From Bacillota bacterium (GTDB lineage Bacteria > Bacillota > Clostridia > Clostridiales > Clostridiaceae): a stretch of DNA of 5,996 nucleotides. This document shows, one piece after another, positions 1 to 5,909 of the stretch. Where the stretch lies: assembly GCA_021779235.1 (NCBI GenBank), contig JAJYBA010000102.1, positions 1 through 5,996 of the forward strand. The letters run 5' to 3'. Under the pieces are notes generated by a model. That model ran no database searches and had not been told where the DNA came from. It was given only the letters and a program-made list of their open reading frames with translations. The translations under genes were made by a program, and so were the position numbers. Positions within the stretch are counted from its first letter, which is position 1, and each line of letters starts with the position of its first letter.

Positions 1-13
1 ATAGAAGCATTTT

Positions 14-40
14 AATACCTCCTTCTTAGGAGGTATTTTT
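14..40 (+). terminator. Rho-independent terminator of an upstream gene outside the window
   Basis: A perfect 9-bp stem (14-22 with 29-37, AATACCTCC/GGAGGTATT) closes a 6-base loop (TTCTTA), and its 3' arm runs into a T-run at 36-40. The T-run lies on the right side only, so it terminates + strand transcription arriving from the left. The gene it serves is not in the window. The CCTCC in the 5' arm is simply the complement of the GGAGG arm and is not a ribosome binding site. Confidence 0.85.
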
Positions 41-91
41 ACTCTGTAGTAAATTATATAATAATTTTAAATTCATTACTATAAAGTATCT

Positions 92-127
92 AAAAAAGCG
101 CAAAATTTGCGATATATGCTTTTTTTT
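92..127 (+). terminator. Second terminator-like hairpin with long T-run
   Basis: AAAAAAGC at 92-99 can pair with GCTTTTTT at 118-125. Inside lies a small hairpin (GCAA 100-103 with TTGC 107-110), and eight T residues run from 120 to 127. The arrangement resembles a rho-independent terminator with an A-tract/T-tract outer stem. It follows the first terminator by about 50 bases with no gene between. It may be a backup terminator or the end of a short transcript. The outer stem is mostly A-T pairs, so terminator strength is uncertain. Confidence 0.5.
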
Positions 128-308
128 CTGCTTTTAAAGACTAATAACGTTGACTTAGGTATTTAATTCATGTAATATAACTTAATGGAATACTATAATT
201 TATTATTGAAATAATTGCTTATTATAAGTTAAATATTATACATTTAAAGATGATATTTAATTTGAATATAATATTTCTAATTCCTCATAAAACCTTTTAA
301 CGACATTA
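128..308. other. AT-rich intergenic stretch without a gene
   Basis: GC over 131-300 is about 17% by hand count, well below the flanking genes. No open frame with a ribosome binding site is visible on either strand. The stretch holds several sigma-A-like fragments: TTGACT at 150-155 with TAATAT at 173-178 (17-base spacer), TATAAT at 194-199 without a good -35, and TATAAT at 267-272. It is best read as the promoter region of the DUF512-der-gpsA operon. Confidence 0.6.
243..272 (+). promoter_or_regulatory. Candidate sigma-A promoter for the DUF512-der-gpsA operon
   Basis: A consensus -10 box TATAAT lies at 267-272 with a weak -35 TTTAAA at 243-248 (18-base spacer). Transcription would begin near 279, about 30 bases before the higher-GC, foldable segment. 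The better -35 upstream (TTGACT, 150-155, with TAATAT at 173-178) is an alternative promoter that would lengthen the leader by about 100 bases. In sequence this AT-rich, -10-like matches arise easily by chance, so the choice is tentative. Confidence 0.4.
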
Positions 309-482
309 TAGAAGGGAAGTAATCCACTTCTATAAGTGGGTGCTAAACGCTGTGAAAAAGAAAAAAGTTCAGTGTGAGGATAACATTTGGGAATTGTTAT
401 CTGCTCTAGAGGAATACAAAGGGGCATGTCTCATTCTGAAGTCGTTAATATTTCAGCATCGAAAATGATGAAGTAGATGAAA
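309..482 (+). ncRNA. Candidate structured leader RNA of unknown class upstream of the DUF512 gene
   Basis: GC rises to about 38% (311-480) from about 17% just upstream, without a credible gene. Paired elements visible by eye are: hairpin CCACTT/AAGTGG (324-329, 334-339, loop CTAT); closing helix GTGCT (340-344) with AGCAT (455-459, one G-T pair); AACG (346-349) with CGTT (443-446); an 11-position helix 368-378 with 430-440 (one mismatch, one G-T); and, inside it, hairpins GATAACA/TGTTATC (379-385, 395-401) and TGCTCT/GGGGCA (402-407, 421-426). The last three form a compact three-way junction with helices abutting at 378/379 and 401/402. No terminator separates this from the downstream ribosome binding site, so it would be part of the operon mRNA or processed from it. 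I do not recognise TPP, SAM, FMN, cobalamin, lysine, glycine, T-box or c-di-GMP signatures. The fold is hand-made, without alignment or energy support. A 38-codon open frame overlaps it (see rejected items). Confidence 0.45.
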
Positions 483-507
483 GGTTATTGTCAAATAGGA
501 GGTAAAA

Positions 508-1845
508 ATGAAAAACCAAATAGCTAAGATACTTCCAGGAAGTATTGCAGAAGAGATTGAGTTGGTCGTGGGAGATAGATTAATCAGTATAAATGGCAAT
601 GCTGTAATAGACATTATAGATTATAAATTTTTAATTACAGATGAACTTCTTGACATTGAGATTGAAAAGGCAGACGGCGAAATTTGGGAAATTGAAGTTG
701 AGAAGGACTATGATGAAGATTTAGGAATCCAATTTATTGAAGCCATTTTGGATAAGCCAAAGAGCTGTCATAATAAATGTATATTCTGTTTTATTGACCA
801 ATTGCCAGAAGGAATGAGAGAAACCTTATATTTTAAAGATGATGATTCAAGATTATCATTTTTTCAAGGTAATTTTGTAACCTTAACTAATATGAAGGAA
901 GAGGACATCGATAGGATAATTAGATATAAGATAAGCCCTATTAATGTTTCAGTCCACACTACTGATGCAGAGCTTAGAAAGATAATGTTAAACAATAAGT
1001 TTGCTGGAAACGTGTATGATAGGTTAAAGAGACTGGCTGAAGCTGGTATTAAAATTAATTGTCAAGTGGTTTCTTGTTCAGGTATTAATAATGGAAAAGA
1101 GCTTATAAAAACCATTGAGGATTTATATAAACTCTATCCTAGCATAGAAAATTTAGCGGTAGTACCAGTTGGAATAACAAAGTTCAGAGAAGGCTTATTT
1201 AATTTAACCTTGTATGATAAGAAAACTGCAGCACAAGAAATTGAAAGTGTAAAAGAATTGCAAGAGAAATATATTAGTGAGATAAGCTCACCTTTTATAA
1301 GATTATCTGATGAATTTTACGTTACAGCAGAGATTGATGTGCCACAGGAAGAGTTCTATGATGGTTATGAACAGTTAGAAGATGGCATTGGTATGATAAG
1401 ACTACTTAGAAGTGTTATTGATGAAGATGTAGCAAACCTAAAGCCAAATAATAGGGGAAGCTTTACCTTTATAACAGGGCATTCAGCCTACGTTGAAATA
1501 TTAAAGGTAGCTGAAAAAATTACTACAAGTAATAACAAAATTAATATTGACGTTAAAGAAATAGTGAATAATTTTTTTGGAGAAACTATTACAGTAGCAG
1601 GCCTTTTAACTGGAAAAGACATCATTGATCAGTTGAAGGATGAAAAACTAGGGGACTATTTAATAATTCCTAGCAATATGCTAAAAAAAGGATATGAACT
1701 CGGAAACTATGAGGAACAAATATTCTTAGATAACATTACAGTAAGTGATTTAGAAAAAAGCTTAAATACAAAAGTTTTAATATGTGATTATTCAGGAGAA
1801 GATTTAATCCATATAATAAACCAAAATAGTCGGGAGGAAGAATAA
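508..1845 (+). CDS. PDZ-radical SAM-DUF512 family protein, function unknown
   Basis: This is a 445-residue cytoplasmic protein with no signal peptide or membrane segment. Residues about 5-65 form a PDZ-like domain (LPGSIAEE, then VGDRLISINGN). Cys87, Cys91 and Cys94 form a CxxxCxxC cluster motif (CHNKCIFC) followed by FIDQLPEGMR, as expected for a 4Fe-4S radical SAM core. The C-terminal half, from about residue 220 (VPVGITKFREGL), matches the DUF512 family. The PDZ/radical SAM/DUF512 architecture is known in clostridia and cyanobacteria, but I know of no established reaction or substrate. The start is secure: AGGAGG at 497-502 lies five bases before ATG. The gene opens the operon, and its TAA overlaps the der ATG by one base, so the two are probably translationally coupled. 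That hints at, but does not show, a role near ribosome assembly or translation. Family assignment is firm; function is not. Confidence 0.9.
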   Translation: MKNQIAKILPGSIAEEIELVVGDRLISINGNAVIDIIDYKFLITDELLDIEIEKADGEIWEIEVEKDYDEDLGIQFIEAILDKPKSCHNKCIFCFIDQLPEGMRETLYFKDDDSRLSFFQGNFVTLTNMKEEDIDRIIRYKISPINVSVHTTDAELRKIMLNNKFAGNVYDRLKRLAEAGIKINCQVVSCSGINNGKELIKTIEDLYKLYPSIENLAVVPVGITKFREGLFNLTLYDKKTAAQEIESVKELQEKYISEISSPFIRLSDEFYVTAEIDVPQEEFYDGYEQLEDGIGMIRLLRSVIDEDVANLKPNNRGSFTFITGHSAYVEILKVAEKITTSNNKINIDVKEIVNNFFGETITVAGLLTGKDIIDQLKDEKLGDYLIIPSNMLKKGYELGNYEEQIFLDNITVSDLEKSLNTKVLICDYSGEDLIHIINQNSREEE

Positions 1846-3161
1846 TGGCAAAACCAATCGTAGCAATAGTAGGAAGACCTAATGTGGGAAAATCTACATT
1901 ATTTAATAAGTTAGCAGGTAAAAGAATATCAATAGTTGAAGATACACCAGGTGTAACAAGAGACAGAGTATATGCTGATGCAGAATGGCTTAGACACAAT
2001 TTCACAATAATTGATACAGGTGGTATCGAAGTTGAAAGTCAAGATATTATTTTAGCTCAAATGAGAAGACAGGCAGAAATAGCTATAGAAACAGCAGATG
2101 TTATAGTATTTATTGTAGACGGTAAACAAGGACTTACAGGTTCTGATTATGAAGTTGCTCAAATGCTTAGACAGAGCAAAAAACCAATAGTATTAGTAGT
2201 AAATAAAATAGATCATCTTCAATTAGAAGCTAATGCTTTTGAATTCTATAATTTAGGGATAGGTAACCCTATAGCTATTTCCGCAACTCAAGGTCTTGGA
2301 CTTGGAGATATGTTAGATGAAGTAGTAGCACATTTTGAAAGTGTTTATTCTAACACAGAAAATGAAGAATATATTCAAGTTGCAGTGGTAGGTAAGCCTA
2401 ATGTTGGTAAATCATCATTGATAAACAAAATGCTTGGTGAAGAAAGAAATATAGTAACTAATATTGCAGGTACTACAAGAGATGCCATCGATAGTAAATT
2501 AGAAACTGAAGAAGGTAAATTTATTCTTATAGATACTGCAGGAATAAGAAGAAAAAGTAAAGTACACGAAGGAATTGAAAGATATAGTGTTATTAGATCT
2601 TTAGCAGCTGTTGAGAGAGCAGATGTTGTTATACTGATACTAGATGCTACGGAAGAATTAAGTGAGCAGGATGAGAAAATTATAGGCTTTGCTCATGAGA
2701 TGAAAAAAGCTATCATGGTTATAGTGAATAAGTGGGATCTTATCGAAAAAGATGACAAAACTATGGCTGAGTATAAAAGGAAATTACAGGCAGGATTAAA
2801 CTTCATGGCATATGCACCTTATTTATTTATATCTGCAAAAACAGGTCAAAGGGTACATAAGGTATTAGCAACAGTAAAAGAATGTTATGACAATTATTCT
2901 AAAAGAATTTCTACAGGTATAATTAATGAGGTTGTAAATAAAGCTGTACTTATGAAAGAACCTCCAACAGTAGCACTTAAGAGATTAAAAATATTCTATG
3001 TTACACAAGTAGATACTAAGCCACCAACATTTATATTCTTTGTAAATGATCCAAATTTATTACATTTCTCTTATGAAAGATATTTAGAAAATCAATTGAG
3101 AAATAGCTTTGAATTTAATGGAACGGGTATAAAACTTATATTCAGGGAAAGGAAGGAATAG
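1845..3161 (+). CDS. der: Ribosome assembly GTPase Der (EngA)
   Basis: Der is an essential double GTPase that binds the 50S precursor and promotes late large-subunit maturation in the cytoplasm. Both G domains are intact. The first has a P-loop at residues 10-17 (GRPNVGKS), DTGG at 57-60 and NKID at 120-123. The second has GKPNVGKS at 183-190, DTAG at 230-233 and NKWD at 295-298. The tail from about residue 350 is the KH-like RNA-binding domain that ends the family (PTFIFFVNDP, then NSFEFNGTGIKLIFRERKE). The length of 438 residues is normal. GGGAGG at 1832-1837 sits seven bases before the ATG, inside the end of the DUF512 gene. The ATG shares its first base with that gene's stop codon. gpsA follows after a single base, so all three genes are probably one transcript. 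No defects seen. Confidence 0.97.
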   Translation: MAKPIVAIVGRPNVGKSTLFNKLAGKRISIVEDTPGVTRDRVYADAEWLRHNFTIIDTGGIEVESQDIILAQMRRQAEIAIETADVIVFIVDGKQGLTGSDYEVAQMLRQSKKPIVLVVNKIDHLQLEANAFEFYNLGIGNPIAISATQGLGLGDMLDEVVAHFESVYSNTENEEYIQVAVVGKPNVGKSSLINKMLGEERNIVTNIAGTTRDAIDSKLETEEGKFILIDTAGIRRKSKVHEGIERYSVIRSLAAVERADVVILILDATEELSEQDEKIIGFAHEMKKAIMVIVNKWDLIEKDDKTMAEYKRKLQAGLNFMAYAPYLFISAKTGQRVHKVLATVKECYDNYSKRISTGIINEVVNKAVLMKEPPTVALKRLKIFYVTQVDTKPPTFIFFVNDPNLLHFSYERYLENQLRNSFEFNGTGIKLIFRERKE

Positions 3162-3162
3162 A

Positions 3163-4155
3163 ATGTCAAAAGTTGCTTTTTTAGGTGGTGGGAGTTTTGG
3201 TACTGCATTATCCGTAATGCTTGCCAAAAAAGGAATAAAAGTTAACATTTGGGATAGGAAATTTAGTGTTATTAATGATATTAACATTAAAAGAGAAAAT
3301 ATTAAATATTTACCCAGCGTTATCGTACCAGCAGGAGTAACAGCATTCACGGATATAGAAGAGGTTATAAGTGATAGTGAGATAATAGTACTCGCTGTGC
3401 CATCACATGTAATAAGAGACTTAAGCAAGATGATAGCACCACATTTAAAGCAAAATCAAATTGTGGTCAGCATTGCAAAAGGAATCGAAGAAGGTTCATT
3501 AAAAAGAATTTCTGAGGTTATAGAAGAAGAAATTCCAAATAACCCCATAGTAATACTTTCAGGTCCTAGTCATGCAGAAGAGGTTGCCTTAGATATACCT
3601 ACAACAGTTGTAGTTACTTCTAAAAAAATGGAGTATGCCAATATAGTTCAAGATGTATTTATGACTAGTAAATTTAGAGTTTACACTAATGAAGACATTA
3701 TTGGAGTAGAAATAGGCGGAGCAGTTAAAAATATTATTGCTTTAGCGGCAGGTGTGTCAGATGGTATAGGCTACGGCGACAATTCTAAGGCTGCGCTTAT
3801 GACAAGAGGAATGAGTGAAATCATAAAAATAGGAACTGTGCTTGGTGGTAAAACCGAAACCTTTTATGGACTAACAGGTATGGGTGATCTTATAGTAACT
3901 TGCACTAGCATGCACAGTAGAAATAGAAGAGCCGGTATTTTGATTGGCAAGGGCGTTTCTATGGAAAAGGCTTGTGAGGACATAGGAATGGTAGTTGAGG
4001 GTATAAAAGCCACAAGAGCCTTCTATGAACTTAAAGAAAAGCAACAGGTTTCAATGCCTATTACAGATGTGCTTTACAAAGTACTATTTGAAGGTAAAGA
4101 CCCTAAATATGGAGTATACGAATTGATGTCAAGAAATAAAAAGGACGAGGTTTAA
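3163..4155 (+). CDS. gpsA: Glycerol-3-phosphate dehydrogenase [NAD(P)+]
   Basis: GpsA reduces dihydroxyacetone phosphate to sn-glycerol 3-phosphate with NAD(P)H in the cytoplasm, supplying the backbone for phospholipids. The N-terminal Rossmann domain begins with the dinucleotide motif GGGSFGTA at residues 8-15. It continues with AVPSH at 78-82, the active-site region AKGIEEG at 105-111 and SGPSHAEEV at 133-141. The catalytic lysine is most likely Lys189 in GGAVKNIIA, opening the helical C-terminal domain. The 330-residue length is typical. A purine-rich site (AGGAAGG, 3150-3156) within the last codons of der precedes the ATG by six bases. The gene closes the operon, with a strong terminator 33 bases after its stop. 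The der-gpsA pairing is also found in Bacillus subtilis. In many clostridia I recall plsY lying between der and gpsA; it is absent here. Confidence 0.97.
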   Translation: MSKVAFLGGGSFGTALSVMLAKKGIKVNIWDRKFSVINDINIKRENIKYLPSVIVPAGVTAFTDIEEVISDSEIIVLAVPSHVIRDLSKMIAPHLKQNQIVVSIAKGIEEGSLKRISEVIEEEIPNNPIVILSGPSHAEEVALDIPTTVVVTSKKMEYANIVQDVFMTSKFRVYTNEDIIGVEIGGAVKNIIALAAGVSDGIGYGDNSKAALMTRGMSEIIKIGTVLGGKTETFYGLTGMGDLIVTCTSMHSRNRRAGILIGKGVSMEKACEDIGMVVEGIKATRAFYELKEKQQVSMPITDVLYKVLFEGKDPKYGVYELMSRNKKDEV

Positions 4156-4187
4156 AAGTACGTCATACGATTAAACACTTGATTTAT

Positions 4188-4233
4188 AAAACCCAATTTT
4201 TCGTTAAGAAGTTAATGAAAAATTGGGTTTTTT
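4188..4233 (+). terminator. Strong rho-independent terminator after gpsA
   Basis: A 20-bp stem (4188-4207 with 4212-4231, one G-T pair) closes a GAAG tetraloop and runs into a T-tract at 4228-4233, then ATATATA and a further T5. The core is ACCCAATTTTTC/GAAAAATTGGGT. It isolates spoIVA from the DUF512-der-gpsA operon, fitting the need for sporulation-specific expression of spoIVA. On the opposite strand the stem is followed by only a short T-run, so any reverse activity would be weak. Confidence 0.95.
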
Positions 4234-4260
4234 ATATATATTTTTAATCTGTAGTAATAA

Positions 4261-4289
4261 TTTATTGTTCTTTAAAATATATTTATAAT
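4261..4289 (+). promoter_or_regulatory. Probable spoIVA promoter region; sigma factor not decidable
   Basis: spoIVA must be transcribed from the 85 bases between the gpsA terminator and its own start. The clearest element is TATAAT at 4284-4289, which would start a leader of about 25 bases, but at 17-base spacing its -35 is only TTTATT (4261-4266). In Bacillus subtilis spoIVA is transcribed by mother-cell sigma-E, whose -10 resembles CATACAAT. No good copy of that element is visible here. The presence of a promoter is inferred; its exact position is a guess. Confidence 0.25.
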
Positions 4290-4305
4290 GTTAATAATAA
4301 GTATT

Positions 4306-4321
4306 GGGAGGGTATATCTTG
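4306..4321 (+). promoter_or_regulatory. spoIVA ribosome binding site and TTG start
   Basis: GGGAGG at 4306-4311 lies seven bases before TTG at 4319-4321, ideal Shine-Dalgarno spacing. An in-frame TTG at 4304 overlaps this purine tract and has no binding site of its own. Starting at 4319 gives MDNFDIYKDIAERT, which aligns residue for residue with the N-terminus of Bacillus subtilis SpoIVA. Confidence 0.85.
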
Positions 4322-5797
4322 GATAATTTTGATATATACAAAGATATAGCGGAGAGAACTCAAGGGGATATTTATGTAGGTGTTGTGGGTCCCGTAAGGA
4401 CTGGAAAATCAACCTTTATAAAAAGATTTATGGAGCTTATGGTAATTCCTAAAATAGACAATCCTCACAAAAAAGAAAGAGCTAAAGATGAACTTCCTCA
4501 AAGCGGTTCAGGGAAATCGATTCATACTACTGAACCTAAATTTGTACCTAACGAAGCAGTTGAAATTGACTTTGATGGTGGCACTAAATTCAAAGTTAGA
4601 ATGGTTGATTGTGTTGGATACATTGTTAAAGGAGCGCTTGGATACGCTGAAGGGGAGACACCTAAAATGGTGACAACTCCTTGGTATGATTATGAGATTC
4701 CGTTTGAGGAAGCAGCAGAGCTTGGAACAAAAAAGGTAATAAATGAACATTCAACTATTGGCCTTTTAATTACTACAGATGGTTCTATCACAGGTATAGA
4801 AAGAAACGAATATTTAGAAGCAGAAGGAAGGGTAGTTGATGAACTTAAATCCATCAATAAACCTTTCATAATGGTGTTAAATTCTAAATATCCAGCTGCT
4901 CCTGAAACAACAGTTTTAGCAAGAGAATTAGAAGAAAAATATGATGTTCCAGTGCAAGTCATGGATGTTATAAATATGAATGAAGAGGATATAGCTAATA
5001 TATTCCAAAGAATTCTTAAAGAATTCCCAGTTAAAGAAATTAACATAGATATGCCAGAATGGATTGAAAATTTAAGTTCTAAGCATTGGGTAAAAATTAA
5101 CTTTATGAAGTTCTTAAAAGATATGTGCAAGGATATTTTTAAAGTTAGAGATATAAATAAATCTCTACTTAGCTTTAAAGAAGTTGATTTTTTAGATTCT
5201 GCAAGACTTGATGAAATGAATATGGGGGAAGGTACTGCTAGAGTTAATATAATTCCTAAACACGAATTATTTTACAAAATATTAGGTGAAACTTGTGCTT
5301 GTGAAATAAAAGGTGAAAATGATTTATTAACATTAATGGGCGAATTCTCTAGAGCTAAAGTGGAATATGACAAAATTGCAGAAGCTTTAAGAGATGTTAA
5401 AGAAAAAGGCTATGGACTCGTAGCACCACAGCTTTCAGAAATGACCTTAGAAGAGCCTGAAATTGTGCAACATGGTGGTAGATATGGAGTTAAATTGAAA
5501 GCTTCAGCACCTTCTCTTCACTTTATTAAAGCAGATATCCAAACAGAAGTATCACCTATTATGGGTACAGAAAAGCAAAGTGAAGAGTTCTATAAATCCA
5601 TCTTAGAACAGTTTGACAATGATAAATCTCAAATCTGGCAGAGTAATATGTTTGGTAAATCTTTAGAAGTATTAGTAAAAGAAGGTCTTCAGAATAAGTT
5701 ATTTAAGATGCCTGATGACGTTCAAGTAAAAATTCAAAAGACGCTACAAAGAATTATAAATGAGGGTAATGGCAGCTTGATTTGTATTATATTATAA
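4319..5797 (+). CDS. spoIVA: Stage IV sporulation protein A, coat morphogenetic ATPase
   Basis: SpoIVA is made in the mother cell, is recruited to the forespore surface by SpoVM, and hydrolyses ATP to polymerise into the basement layer on which the spore coat (and cortex) depend. From the TTG start it is 492 residues, the same length as the Bacillus subtilis protein. The N-terminal P-loop ATPase domain has Walker A GPVRTGKS at residues 24-31 (Lys30), the paired threonines Thr70-Thr71 in HTTEPKF, and the Walker B aspartate Asp97 in VDCVGY. These fall at the same numbers as the studied Bacillus residues. STIGLLITTDGSI and KPFIMVLNSKYP follow in the nucleotide-binding fold. The middle and C-terminal domains are complete (GYGLVAPQLSEM, IMGTEKQSEE). 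The protein ends in INEGNGSLICIIL, the hydrophobic tail needed for localisation. It is a single-gene unit behind a strong terminator. No broken motif is seen. Confidence 0.97.
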   Translation: MDNFDIYKDIAERTQGDIYVGVVGPVRTGKSTFIKRFMELMVIPKIDNPHKKERAKDELPQSGSGKSIHTTEPKFVPNEAVEIDFDGGTKFKVRMVDCVGYIVKGALGYAEGETPKMVTTPWYDYEIPFEEAAELGTKKVINEHSTIGLLITTDGSITGIERNEYLEAEGRVVDELKSINKPFIMVLNSKYPAAPETTVLARELEEKYDVPVQVMDVINMNEEDIANIFQRILKEFPVKEINIDMPEWIENLSSKHWVKINFMKFLKDMCKDIFKVRDINKSLLSFKEVDFLDSARLDEMNMGEGTARVNIIPKHELFYKILGETCACEIKGENDLLTLMGEFSRAKVEYDKIAEALRDVKEKGYGLVAPQLSEMTLEEPEIVQHGGRYGVKLKASAPSLHFIKADIQTEVSPIMGTEKQSEEFYKSILEQFDNDKSQIWQSNMFGKSLEVLVKEGLQNKLFKMPDDVQVKIQKTLQRIINEGNGSLICIIL

Positions 5798-5820
5798 TAA
5801 TATTTTTTATTATATAGTAG

Positions 5821-5856
5821 TTTTGAGTTATAGGAAGTGTTTCTTATAACTCGAAG
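5821..5856 (+). terminator. Long hairpin after spoIVA, lacking a U-tract
   Basis: GAGTTATAGGAA at 5825-5836 pairs with TTCTTATAACTC at 5841-5852 around the loop GTGT, a 12-bp stem with one G-T pair. Four weaker pairs can extend it outwards to 5821-5856. It starts 24 bases after the spoIVA stop, where a terminator is expected. The bases that follow (GCTAAATTTG) are not a U-run, so it is not a classical intrinsic terminator. It may instead protect the 3' end of the spoIVA mRNA from exonucleases. Confidence 0.45.
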
Positions 5857-5868
5857 CTAAATTTGATA

Positions 5869-5898
5869 TTGAATTAATGTAAAATTTTATGCTATAAT
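5869..5898 (+). promoter_or_regulatory. Sigma-A-type promoter of the tRNA-Pro gene
   Basis: TTGAAT at 5869-5874 and a perfect TATAAT at 5893-5898 are separated by 18 bases. The predicted start near 5905 leaves only a few bases of leader before the mature tRNA 5' end at 5910. The position directly in front of a lone tRNA gene supports the call. Confidence 0.65.
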
Positions 5899-5909
5899 AA
5901 AGCTGTTAA

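Noticed and set aside
324..339. CCACTT/AAGTGG hairpin as the end of an IS200/IS605-type element
   Set aside because: Such elements end in similar short hairpins, but no transposase or TnpB fragment is present, no partner end is seen, and a 6-bp hairpin alone is too little evidence.
352..468. 38-codon open frame beginning GTG (VKKKKVQCEDNIWELL...), frame open from 301
   Set aside because: There is no Shine-Dalgarno site before the GTG at 352 or the earlier one at 340, and no homology I recognise. The same bases are accounted for by paired RNA helices. A translated leader peptide is not excluded.
309..482. Known riboswitch classes (TPP, SAM, FMN, cobalamin, lysine, glycine, T-box, c-di-GMP, ydaO)
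   Set aside because: I looked for their conserved core words and found none. This is a check by eye only and a covariance search could overturn it.
1736..2005. Minus-strand open frame of 89 codons across the DUF512-der junction
   Set aside because: It is a mirror of the conserved der N-terminus and the DUF512 C-terminus, with no independent evidence.
3084..3428. Minus-strand open frame of 114 codons across the der-gpsA junction
   Set aside because: It is antisense to two conserved genes, its composition follows from their codons read in reverse, and there is no sign of its own expression.
4164..4171. CATACGAT, resembling a sigma-E -10 element
   Set aside because: No -35-like element lies 14-15 bases upstream, and any transcript would run straight into the terminator at 4188-4233 before spoIVA.
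4304..4318. Upstream TTG at 4304 as the spoIVA start
   Set aside because: It overlaps the ribosome binding site, adds residues absent from Bacillus SpoIVA, and has no binding site of its own.
4488..4750. Short open frames on both strands (4488-4673 plus, 4508-4750 minus) within spoIVA
   Set aside because: They are alternative-frame readings of the SpoIVA ATPase domain, which is intact in its own frame.
4690..5130. Minus-strand open frame of 146 codons opposite spoIVA
   Set aside because: It lies wholly within a conserved gene on the other strand, matches no family I know, and shows no ribosome binding site or promoter support.
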